A program made the position numbers and the translations under genes. Below are positions 1-7,330 of a DNA stretch of 64,000 nt, in pieces. Within the stretch, counting starts at the first letter, position 1, and the number at the start of each line of letters is the position of its first letter. This DNA comes from CAYJAD01 sp964370675. Its GTDB lineage: Bacteria; Desulfobacterota; Desulfovibrionia; Desulfovibrionales; Desulfovibrionaceae. The stretch is from contig CAYJKC010000007.1 in the NCBI GenBank assembly GCA_964370675.1, positions 4,886 to 68,885 of the forward strand, written 5' to 3'. Below the pieces are notes generated by a model, which saw only the letters and a program-made list of their open reading frames with translations, had not been told where the DNA came from and made no database searches.

Positions 1-1
1 A

Positions 2-136
2 CCTCAAGCTTTGTTTGTAGATACAAATACTAGGCTTACCAACTTTGATTCAAAGCTTTGTATTGCCTGTGGGTTATGCACAAAGGTATGCCCTGTAAAT
101 GCCATGCAAAGAGATGAAGAACAAAAAACGCTGTAA
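2..136 (+). CDS. 4Fe-4S ferredoxin-domain protein, C-terminal end only
   Basis: The window opens inside a reading frame that ends with TAA at 134-136, leaving 44 codons of the C-terminus. It carries one classical four-cysteine iron-sulfur motif, C-I-A-C-G-L-C-T-K-V-C-P, which binds a 4Fe-4S cluster in ferredoxins and in electron-transfer subunits of larger enzymes. A perfect hairpin with a T-run follows 28 bases later, so this is probably the last gene of its transcript. The start and any other domains lie outside the window, so the parent protein cannot be named; a free ferredoxin, a radical SAM activase or a hydrogenase/reductase subunit are all possible. Confidence 0.75.
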   Translation, partial: PQALFVDTNTRLTNFDSKLCIACGLCTKVCPVNAMQRDEEQKTL

Positions 137-164
137 GCATATACATTAAATATAATCTTTCACC

Positions 165-210
165 AAATCCCATTAAATTGAAATATTATTTAATGGGATT
201 TTGTTTTTTT
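165..210 (+). terminator. Rho-independent terminator
   Basis: A perfect 14-bp stem (165-178 with 188-201, 9-base loop) is followed by a T-rich tail to 210. It lies 28 bases after the stop of the partial ferredoxin gene and would end its transcript. Confidence 0.85.
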
Positions 211-314
211 AAAAATTTACTAAACAAAAATTTATCTATAGTATTTTAAGTTGACATCACTAGCACATTATGGCTACAGACACGGCATTGTCATTTCAAT
301 AATTTATGCAATGA

Positions 315-410
315 TGTTTGATGTTCGGTAAAGTTTTTTTCGCTGCTCGGCACTTTCGCGTTGCTTCACCGCCGGCTAATTGCTTAAAAAACCTTTCCCA
401 ACCTCAAACA
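315..410. repeat. Imperfect palindromic repeat, copy 1
   Basis: About 96 bases form an imperfect palindrome: the outer arms 315-333 and 392-410 match as inverted repeats at about 15 of 19 positions, and a T-run near 334-340 faces an A-run near 385-391. The core (327-399) resembles a second element at 41000-41070, sharing GGTAAAGTTTTTT on the left, a CACCGC stretch in the middle and AATTGCTTAAAAAACC on the right. The outer arms differ between the two copies yet each copy pairs with itself. It resembles REP or MITE-type dispersed elements. It codes for nothing visible. Confidence 0.6.
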
Positions 411-450
411 GATTTTTGCCAAAACAAGCGTGGCTAAAAAAAGTATAAAA

Positions 451-1314
451 TTAGAATGCCGTGTTAGATTCAGCAATATATTCCATAAAATATGCTACTA
501 TATCAAAGCTATAATTGGCATATAAAGCTCTACATCCGACCACATCTTCAACCTCATTAAAAAGCAAGTTTTCATCTTCATCAAGGATAAAATCTATGCC
601 TACAAAATCAAAGGATAACGTAGAGCATATTTTTTTTACCTGCTCCTTTTCACAAAAATTAAGTTCATAAGGCTCAGATTTGCCACCCATAGATATATTA
701 GATTTAAAACTATCATCAGCAACACGTTTAACACTGGAAACTATATTATTATTTATTATATATACACGTATATCAATACCACAATTGTTAGAAAACTCCT
801 GTATAATAAACTCTTCGGTAGGAATTTTTGCAATCACTTCTAAAAGTTGTGTTTGGTTATGCACTTTAAATACTTCATTGCCTCCATGCCCATTCACTGA
901 CTTTAGCACCAGAGGATAATGTAATAGCATATCATAATTAATCAAATTACTTTTATTGCACAATAAAGTATTTATAGACTTCACACCTAGACTGTTTACA
1001 ACTTGATGTGTCCTTGCTTTATTATTACAAACCTCAGTAATATTAGAACTATTAAAAACTCTAATTCCCAATGCTTCAAAATGATATGCAATACGAGCAT
1101 CACGAGTTCTATTAATAACGAAGTATGTTTTTTCTAATTTTTTATGCCTATAAGTGATAGATAAGTCACCACCAAATATAAATAGCTGTAATTCATCAGC
1201 AAAAACAAGTTTGATATTAAAGCCGAAATCAATGCCAACATCTTGCAATTTTTTTGCAAACCAAGCGTTTTTAGCATAATCGCTGCGATTATATATAAGT
1301 AGAGCGTCTTTCAT
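451..1314 (-). CDS. RimK/GshB-like ATP-grasp ligase (second of pair)
   Basis: A 287-residue ATP-grasp protein. Enzymes of this fold join a carboxylate to an amine or thiol through an acyl-phosphate, using ATP. Visible landmarks are the glycine-rich loop K-S-V-N-G-H-G-G at 138-145, an acidic D-I-R-V segment near 181, and the metal-site run with Asp241, Glu254 and Glu256. The last of these is usually Asn in RimK and GshB (E-x-N); here the motif reads N-E-V-E-D-V-V-G. Its first four bases overlap the end of the upstream paralog (ATGA), so the two are surely translated together. No substrate peptide, transporter or biosynthetic gene sits beside them, so the substrate is unknown. It is a distant paralog of its neighbour rather than a recent copy. 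Confidence 0.75.
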   Translation of the reverse strand: MKDALLIYNRSDYAKNAWFAKKLQDVGIDFGFNIKLVFADELQLFIFGGDLSITYRHKKLEKTYFVINRTRDARIAYHFEALGIRVFNSSNITEVCNNKARTHQVVNSLGVKSINTLLCNKSNLINYDMLLHYPLVLKSVNGHGGNEVFKVHNQTQLLEVIAKIPTEEFIIQEFSNNCGIDIRVYIINNNIVSSVKRVADDSFKSNISMGGKSEPYELNFCEKEQVKKICSTLSFDFVGIDFILDEDENLLFNEVEDVVGCRALYANYSFDIVAYFMEYIAESNTAF

Positions 1315-2210
1315 AATGTTTGTAAAATGTAGTCAATGACATGCTTAGCCACATTGACTGATGTGCACTCAGAAATATTTTTAATGTGTGCATTAGAATT
1401 TACTTCACACAAAATAGGCTCATCTTGCTCCCCAAATAAAATATCCACTCCTGCAAAATCCACATGTAATATCTTTGCACATCTTAGTGCCATGTCAACA
1501 AATTGCTGCGAGGGATCATATGGCTGCATAATACCACCATTGGTAACATTAGCCCTAAAATCATGTTCTGAGGTACGCAATACTGCGGCAACTACCTTTT
1601 GACCAACCACCTGCAAACGAACATCGCGCCCTTTGCTTGATGCAATAAACTCTTGATATATATGAGGCTTTAAAAGCAACTCTTTTCTTTTATTTTGTAA
1701 CTCTTGCCTATTATTAATCAAATAAACCTGTGAACCAAATGAGCCATACACTTCTTTAACAATCAATGGATATGAAAAATGGCTCTCTATATCTTTTACT
1801 ACACTTAAACCTGCGTCATGGCTTTCTTCTATAAATCCAGAATAATGCAAATGAGAAATAAGCGTTTTAGGCTGTTTAATATCGTGCTTAGCTAAGATTT
1901 GCGCTGTTAAAAACTTATCATCGCAATTTTGAATAGCAGCGTGTGAATTATACAACTTGTAGCCAAGGCTTTCCAAATGATATGCTAAACGCAAATCTTT
2001 TTCTAAAAACAATATAAAATCTGGCTGTGTTATAGAAGAGTGACTTGAAATTAAATTTTTATTGTGAATTAGGCTATATATATCAGAGCTCTTAACTGGC
2101 TCTAATCTAACATTGTTCTTCTTAGCGGCTTCAATATATAAAGCATGTACTTCCAAAAATTTTTTTGATGCAATACTGGTATTATACACTAACCACGCTT
2201 TTTTTTGCAT
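1311..2210 (-). CDS. RimK/GshB-like ATP-grasp ligase (first of pair)
   Basis: A 299-residue ATP-grasp enzyme, first gene of a two-gene minus-strand unit. The residues expected for activity are present: the lid loop K-E-V-Y-G-S-F-G-S at 152-160, R-D-V-R at 195-198, Asp256, and the metal-binding E-V-N at 269-271. This matches amino-acid or glutamate ligases of the RimK class and related peptide ligases. The N-terminal 100 residues form the family's pre-ATP-grasp region. It is separated from ugd upstream by a terminator, so it should have its own promoter in the AT-rich stretch just above 2210. Possible roles are protein or cofactor tailing (RimK-like), dipeptide synthesis or modification of a small metabolite; nothing in the sequence decides between them. 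Confidence 0.78.
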   Translation of the reverse strand: MQKKAWLVYNTSIASKKFLEVHALYIEAAKKNNVRLEPVKSSDIYSLIHNKNLISSHSSITQPDFILFLEKDLRLAYHLESLGYKLYNSHAAIQNCDDKFLTAQILAKHDIKQPKTLISHLHYSGFIEESHDAGLSVVKDIESHFSYPLIVKEVYGSFGSQVYLINNRQELQNKRKELLLKPHIYQEFIASSKGRDVRLQVVGQKVVAAVLRTSEHDFRANVTNGGIMQPYDPSQQFVDMALRCAKILHVDFAGVDILFGEQDEPILCEVNSNAHIKNISECTSVNVAKHVIDYILQTL

Positions 2211-2325
2211 TAACTTATCCTAACAATAGAGTAATATTTTTAAGCTTCATTATAATGACAAAGAACTGAAGTTTTCAATTGAAGTATATTGGACAAAGCT
2301 CTATTCAAGTCAAAATAACATAATT

Positions 2326-2364
2326 ATAAAAAACCCTCATAAGGTACATATCCTTATGAGGGTT
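2326..2364 (-). terminator. Rho-independent terminator of ugd
   Basis: A perfect 13-bp stem (2332-2344 with 2352-2364, 7-base loop) lies 27 bases past the ugd stop. Read on the minus strand it is followed by a run of T residues, which gives the direction. Confidence 0.9.
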
Positions 2365-2390
2365 GACTTAGTAAATTTATTAAATCTATT

Positions 2391-3719
2391 TTATTTTCTG
2401 CCCACACAAAAATATGCAAAACCTTTGTCAGCCACATGTTGCGGAGAATATAAATTACGTCCATCAAACATAACTGGAGCAACAAGTAAGGTTTTTAATT
2501 GCTCATAGTCTGGATTTCTAAATTGATTCCATTCTGTGGCAACTAATAATGCATTGGCATTTTTACATGCTGCATATTGATCATCTACAATTTCCACTAA
2601 GTTATTACCTTCAAGAATTTTCTTGGCATTTTCATGCGCCACAGGGTCATAGGCAAGCACACGCATACCGGCTGCAGTTAGTTCTTGAATAATGGTTAGA
2701 GAGGCAGCTTCACGCATGTCATCGGTATTGGCTTTAAATGCAAGACCCCACAAGGCAAGAGTTTTACCAGCAACACCACCTTGAGGTGCAAAGTACTCCA
2801 TAATACGCTTTGCCATGCTTTTCTTTTGACGAGCATTAACACTTTCTACAGCATTTAATAGTTCTGGATTAACTCCTGCAGCACTAGCAGTATGAATTAA
2901 GGCTTTAACATCCTTTGGAAAGCACGACCCACCATAGCCAAGACCTGGATATATAAATTGATAGCCTATGCGTGAGTCAGAACCAATGCCCATGCGCACA
3001 TCACGCACATCTGCGCCTACTCTTTCACATATAGTTGCAATTTCATTAATAAATGAGATTTTTGTGGCCAACATGCAATTAGCTGCATACTTAGTCATTT
3101 CTGCACTACGCACACTCATAACAATTAATTTATCACGAGTGCGGGCAAAAGGAGCATATAATTCACGCATTACATTGGCAGCTTTTTCAGAAGCAGTACC
3201 AATTACCACACGATCAGGCTTCATAAAGTCAATTACAGCATCACCTTCTTTCAAAAATTCTGGGTTTGATACCACTTCATAGGCAATGCTTGTTTCACGT
3301 TCCACTAATTCTTTTTCGATAAGCGAAGAAACTAGGTCAGCCGTACCTACAGGCACGGTGGATTTATCTACAACCACAATCTCACGTTGCATGTATTTAC
3401 CAATATCTCTTGCAACACTTTCTACAAAACGCAAGTCACAAGAACCGTCATCACCTGAAGGAGTGCCTACACAAATAAAGGCTACATCTGCTTTTTCAAG
3501 TCCTTCTTGTAAAGAAGTTGTAAACACTAATCGTCCATCTGCACGACTACGCTGCACAAGATCTTCAAGACCTGGCTCAAAAATATGTACAAAGCCAGCG
3601 TTTAATCTATCCACAACATTGGGATTTACATCAACACACACCACATGATTGCCCATTTCTGCAAAACAGGCTGCACTAACTAGGCCAACATAGCCAGTTC
3701 CAACAATACAAAGATTCAT
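2391..3719 (-). CDS. ugd: UDP-glucose 6-dehydrogenase
   Basis: A 442-residue enzyme that oxidises UDP-glucose to UDP-glucuronate in the cytoplasm with two NAD+, supplying sugar acids for surface polysaccharides or lipid A decoration. The N-terminal Rossmann motif G-T-G-Y-V-G is at residues 7-12 and ends in an acidic residue at the second strand (V-C-V-D), which favours NAD. The catalytic cysteine is Cys266 in G-Y-G-G-S-C-F-P-K-D, with the conserved lysine of T-K-Y-A-A-N at 210. Length and domain order are normal for the UDP-glucose/GDP-mannose dehydrogenase family. A GAGG ribosome binding site sits 5 bases before the ATG. It is a single-gene unit with its own terminator. The related UDP-ManNAc dehydrogenase is less likely given the close match to the Ugd/TuaD pattern. 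Confidence 0.93.
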   Translation of the reverse strand: MNLCIVGTGYVGLVSAACFAEMGNHVVCVDVNPNVVDRLNAGFVHIFEPGLEDLVQRSRADGRLVFTTSLQEGLEKADVAFICVGTPSGDDGSCDLRFVESVARDIGKYMQREIVVVDKSTVPVGTADLVSSLIEKELVERETSIAYEVVSNPEFLKEGDAVIDFMKPDRVVIGTASEKAANVMRELYAPFARTRDKLIVMSVRSAEMTKYAANCMLATKISFINEIATICERVGADVRDVRMGIGSDSRIGYQFIYPGLGYGGSCFPKDVKALIHTASAAGVNPELLNAVESVNARQKKSMAKRIMEYFAPQGGVAGKTLALWGLAFKANTDDMREAASLTIIQELTAAGMRVLAYDPVAHENAKKILEGNNLVEIVDDQYAACKNANALLVATEWNQFRNPDYEQLKTLLVAPVMFDGRNLYSPQHVADKGFAYFCVGRK

Positions 3720-3789
3720 GAATGCCTCGATATACTTAATATTAATTTACAATCATTGCTCTAAATATTACATTTAAGAAATACTTGAC

Positions 3790-3809
3790 GAGCAAGACAA
3801 TGCTTGTTC
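3790..3809. promoter_or_regulatory. Short dyad in the ugd/nnr divergent spacer
   Basis: Two 7-base arms (3790-3796 and 3803-3809, one G-T mismatch) surround a 6-base loop in the 150-base spacer between the divergent ugd and nnr genes. It could be an operator or a leader hairpin. No known operator consensus is recognised. Confidence 0.2.
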
Positions 3810-3869
3810 AAATAGTACATATAAAAAAAGCACTCTATACACAAACACAATTTTACGCAATGGAAGAAT

Positions 3870-5477
3870 ATGCCCATAAATTTGCAAGCTCCCCCCCTGC
3901 CCACTCCGACAGAAATGAAACAGTGGGATAATGCCGCCATAAAGCTTGGAATTCCTGAATTTACGCTCATGGAAAATGCCGCGCGTGCGGCTTTAAATGT
4001 TTTACAAAGACTTAAAGGCTGCTTAGCAAATGTTCCTATTTTGCTATTCATGGGCTCTGGTAACAATGGTGGTGATGCAGCAGCACTTGCTAGACATTTA
4101 CAAGATATTGGAGCAAAGCCACTGGTTTTGCATATAAAAAACCTGAGCACCTACACTGGCACTTGTGGCAAGCACACTAAATTAAGTAAAAAACTTGGTA
4201 TTCCATTTATCCAAATACCGCAAAAAGGTGAAATAATTTTAGAAAAATTAGTACCACCCCCATGGCACAAACCACATATCATTATTGATGGTTTACTTGG
4301 AACAGGTTTTAAACCACCTCTACGCCCTCAATTTTTGGCATGTATTAAACTTATAAACAGCCTTGATGCATTTATTTTTTCTTTAGACATACCTAGTGCT
4401 TATGACACTATAAATCATCATATTGATGATTTAGCAGTTAAAGCCCATGCCACAATTTGCTTTGCTGCGGCTAAGCCTAGTTTGGTTCTACCTCAAGCTA
4501 AAACCTATACTGGCAAGCTTTTTGTGCAAAAAATTGGCATACCCCATACCGTGACTAAACAATATCCAGCATCATTTAATTTACTTAGTCCTAAAAAGAT
4601 AGCTAAACTTCTGCCCACATTGCCAGAGCAAAGCCATAAAGGCATTTGGGGACATATGTTAGTAATAGCAGGTTCAAAAAATCTTAGTGGTGCAGCTAAG
4701 CTGGTAGCCCACGCTGCACTGCGCTCTGGAGCAGGTTTAGTAACAGTGGCTGCACCGAGTATGCTTTGCACTGAAATAAAAACACATCTACCAGAACTAA
4801 TGAGTTTTGAACTTGGTGAAGGCTATGCCTGGCCGCATGATCTTTCAGCAAATTTTGTGGAGAAGGTAGCATCAGTTTCAGCACTAGCCATAGGACCTGG
4901 CCTTGGCACAGAAGCAAACACCGCAAATTTTTTAAAAAATATTCTAGCCTTACCCTCACGTCCAAGAGCAGTAATTGACGCCGACGCTTTAAATATTTTA
5001 GCCGATAATTTGCATTTTTTGAAACTTATCCGAGATGATGACATTCTCACCCCTCACCCAGGCGAAGCTGCACGTCTACTTGGCATTAGCAATAAAGAAG
5101 TGCAAAATAATCGCACAGAAACTATGCATAAACTTACAACACTTGCTCCTTGCACATGGATATTGAAGGGTGCAGGGGCATTACTTGCTAAGGGTGCAAG
5201 CCCCATATGCATCCTGCCATATGACATTGCAAACCTTGCCATAGCAGGCTCTGGTGATGTTTTAACTGGTTGTGCTGCAGCTTTTGCAGCATTTAAGCCA
5301 CCACTGCCATCATTTCAAGCTGCAGCCATTGCCATGACGATCCATGCTTATTGTGGATATATAACACAGCAAAACTTCCAAAGGCGCGGCAATATGGCGT
5401 CTGATTTAATAGATCTTTTACCAAGCGCAATTGCAAGTATTGCTGATTTTCCTGAGGTTTACGATGAAAACATTTAA
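3870..5477 (+). CDS. nnr: Bifunctional NAD(P)H-hydrate epimerase / ADP-dependent dehydratase
   Basis: A 535-residue fusion protein that repairs damaged NADH and NADPH. The N-terminal YjeF half (about 10-215) interconverts R and S hydrates and shows G-S-G-N-N-G-G-D at 62-69. The C-terminal YjeF/CARKD half (about 225-530) removes water at the cost of ADP and shows G-P-G-L-G, the H-P-G-E-A-A-R-L-L-G motif and A-G-S-G-D-V-L-T-G near the end. GGAAG precedes the ATG closely. Its last 14 bases overlap tsaE, a neighbour pair common in bacteria, so translational coupling is likely. Confidence 0.93.
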   Translation: MPINLQAPPLPTPTEMKQWDNAAIKLGIPEFTLMENAARAALNVLQRLKGCLANVPILLFMGSGNNGGDAAALARHLQDIGAKPLVLHIKNLSTYTGTCGKHTKLSKKLGIPFIQIPQKGEIILEKLVPPPWHKPHIIIDGLLGTGFKPPLRPQFLACIKLINSLDAFIFSLDIPSAYDTINHHIDDLAVKAHATICFAAAKPSLVLPQAKTYTGKLFVQKIGIPHTVTKQYPASFNLLSPKKIAKLLPTLPEQSHKGIWGHMLVIAGSKNLSGAAKLVAHAALRSGAGLVTVAAPSMLCTEIKTHLPELMSFELGEGYAWPHDLSANFVEKVASVSALAIGPGLGTEANTANFLKNILALPSRPRAVIDADALNILADNLHFLKLIRDDDILTPHPGEAARLLGISNKEVQNNRTETMHKLTTLAPCTWILKGAGALLAKGASPICILPYDIANLAIAGSGDVLTGCAAAFAAFKPPLPSFQAAAIAMTIHAYCGYITQQNFQRRGNMASDLIDLLPSAIASIADFPEVYDENI

Positions 5478-5955
5478 TAGTAACAGCCTTAACGACACAA
5501 CTAAACTAGGTCAAAAACTTGGACTTGCTTTAAGTGAATATTACGAAAAACAAAGTTCATTGCCCATTCAAGCTATCTTATTGCGCGGCGACCTTGGTTG
5601 TGGCAAAACATGCTTAACACGTAGTTTAGTGCAAAGTTTCCCTCAAGTGAGCCAAGCAGAAGTTTCTAGCCCAAGCTTTACACTTTGTAATACTTATGAC
5701 ACGAGACCAGAAATTTTGCATGTTGACCTTTATCGTTGTGAGCATAACACTCCGCACGAAGTGTTTGAAGCCCTTGATATGTCAGATAATTTAGTCATTA
5801 TTGAATGGGCAGAATTTTTACCAAGCTCAGCTTTACCCCAAAACTTTCTGGACATTTTTCTGAAGATATGCGAACAAAGCAGGTCCATTAGCCTAAAGGC
5901 TCACGGACCTAAGGCTGAAATGTTTTTACAAAGCGTAAATTTAAACGCTGTATAA
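5464..5955 (+). CDS. tsaE: tRNA threonylcarbamoyladenosine biosynthesis ATPase TsaE
   Basis: A 163-residue P-loop ATPase that works with TsaB and TsaD to place the t6A modification at position 37 of ANN-decoding tRNAs. Its Walker A motif G-D-L-G-C-G-K-T spans residues 42-49, followed by the family's S-P-S-F-T-L segment and an I-I-E-W-A-E motif. An upstream in-frame start at 5431 exists, but 5464 is preferred because GAGG lies 6 bases before it and the protein then has the usual family length. It overlaps the end of nnr by 14 bases. The first enzyme of the same pathway, TsaC, is also in this window at 43.2 kb. Confidence 0.92.
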   Translation: MKTFNSNSLNDTTKLGQKLGLALSEYYEKQSSLPIQAILLRGDLGCGKTCLTRSLVQSFPQVSQAEVSSPSFTLCNTYDTRPEILHVDLYRCEHNTPHEVFEALDMSDNLVIIEWAEFLPSSALPQNFLDIFLKICEQSRSISLKAHGPKAEMFLQSVNLNAV

Positions 5956-5985
5956 GCTAAAAAAATAAACTATGTTGGATGAACT

Positions 5986-7212
5986 ATGAAAATACTTGTG
6001 CAAAAATTTGGCGGCACATCCGTTGCCGACCTTGAGTGCATGCTACAAGTGCGAGAAAAGGTACAAGCAGGACTTGAGCGCGGCTATAAAATGGTTGTGG
6101 TTCTATCTGCCAGAGCAGGTGATACCAATGCCTTGCTTGGCATTGCTAACATCTGGTCTGATAAACCAGACCCTGCTGAATGTGACAGCCTTGTTTCCAC
6201 CGGAGAGCAAGTTTCTATAACACTTTTTTCTATGCTATTACAAGATGTTGGCATTAAAGCACGCTCTTTACTTGGTTATCAAATTCCCATTCTAACCGAT
6301 GATGCATTTGGTAATGCACGCATATTGTCTATCGACAGCGAAGCTCTATATAACTATCTGGAAGAATATGATGTTTTAGTTGTAGCAGGCTTTCAAGGTA
6401 GTACTGCTGATAAGCGCATAACTACCCTCGGTCGAGGTGGTTCTGACACTTCTGCTGTAGCTGTAGCTGCTGCATTGAACTCTGCTGAGTGCGAAATATA
6501 TACCGATGTGGAAGGTGTTTTTACTACCGACCCCAACATATGTTCCTCAGCCCGTAAAATGGATAAAGTTTCCTATGACGAAATGCTTGAAATGGCCAGC
6601 ATGGGAGCAAAAGTATTACATATTCGTTCCGTAGAATTTGCAAAAAAATATAAGGTCCCGGTACGCGTACGCTCAACATTTACCGATAACCCAGGAACCT
6701 TGGTAACTCAGGAGGATTCAACCATGGAAGCCGTACTCGTTTCTGGCATAGCTTATGACAAAGACCAAGCCCGCGTAACCTTACACGGTGTACCCGATAA
6801 CCCAGGTATAGCTGCGGCTATTTTTGGTCCGCTATCTGAAAAAGGCATACTTGTGGATATGATTATTCAAAACACCAGCCGCGACGGTGTTACGGATATG
6901 ACCTTTACCATATCACGCAAAGACTTACAAAACACCTTAAGCCTCATGGAAGAAATTTCTCAAAAAATTGGCGCCATGGAAGTACGACACGACACCAATG
7001 TGGCCAAGGTTTCTGCCATTGGTGTTGGCATGCGCAATCATAGTGGTGTTGCGGCAGCGGCTTTTGAAGCTCTACAACAAGAAAACATCAATATCTTGAT
7101 GATTAGCACCTCAGAAATTAAGATTACTATTCTTATTGACGAAAAGTATGTAGAGCTTGCGGTGCGTATTTTACATGATAAATTTGGTCTTGATTGGGAT
7201 ATTGGCGGTTAG
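5986..7212 (+). CDS. lysC: Aspartate kinase
   Basis: A 408-residue monofunctional aspartokinase, which phosphorylates aspartate at the entry to lysine, threonine and methionine synthesis. It begins with the diagnostic K-F-G-G-T-S-V (7-13) and has the amino-acid kinase fold to about residue 245, then two C-terminal ACT domains for feedback control by lysine and/or threonine. A GGATG stretch before the ATG serves as a modest ribosome binding site. The 30-base gap from tsaE suggests cotranscription with nnr-tsaE. The bidirectional terminator after it closes the unit. Threonine synthase and MetH, both downstream in the same pathway, are encoded elsewhere in the window. Confidence 0.94.
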   Translation: MKILVQKFGGTSVADLECMLQVREKVQAGLERGYKMVVVLSARAGDTNALLGIANIWSDKPDPAECDSLVSTGEQVSITLFSMLLQDVGIKARSLLGYQIPILTDDAFGNARILSIDSEALYNYLEEYDVLVVAGFQGSTADKRITTLGRGGSDTSAVAVAAALNSAECEIYTDVEGVFTTDPNICSSARKMDKVSYDEMLEMASMGAKVLHIRSVEFAKKYKVPVRVRSTFTDNPGTLVTQEDSTMEAVLVSGIAYDKDQARVTLHGVPDNPGIAAAIFGPLSEKGILVDMIIQNTSRDGVTDMTFTISRKDLQNTLSLMEEISQKIGAMEVRHDTNVAKVSAIGVGMRNHSGVAAAAFEALQQENINILMISTSEIKITILIDEKYVELAVRILHDKFGLDWDIGG

Positions 7213-7232
7213 CTACTTTTTAAGCTTAAATC

Positions 7233-7284
7233 AAAAAAAGTTCAAACTGTCTATGTATTTTCATGGGCAGTTTGAACTTTTTTA
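7233..7284. terminator. Bidirectional terminator between lysC and clpA
   Basis: A perfect 16-bp stem (7234-7249 with 7268-7283) has an A-run on its left flank and a T-run on its right. It can therefore end both the plus-strand lysC transcript and the converging minus-strand clpA transcript. Confidence 0.88.
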
Positions 7285-7330
7285 TTTGAAACAATATGCT
7301 ACAATTTTAAACTAAATTTATAGCTCTGTA

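Larger units (their letters stand above)
137..450. other. Gene-free spacer of 314 bases
   Basis: Between the partial ferredoxin gene and the minus-strand ATP-grasp gene I see no open reading frame of note. The spacer holds the terminator at 165-210, a palindromic repeat at about 315-410, and one half of a 10-base inverted repeat (280-289) whose partner overlaps the end of the ATP-grasp gene (455-464). The rest is AT-rich and featureless. Confidence 0.6.

Noticed and set aside
3761..4150. 129-codon minus-strand frame overlapping nnr
   Set aside because: It lies opposite the strongly supported nnr gene and reads as low-complexity Ser/Cys-rich shadow.
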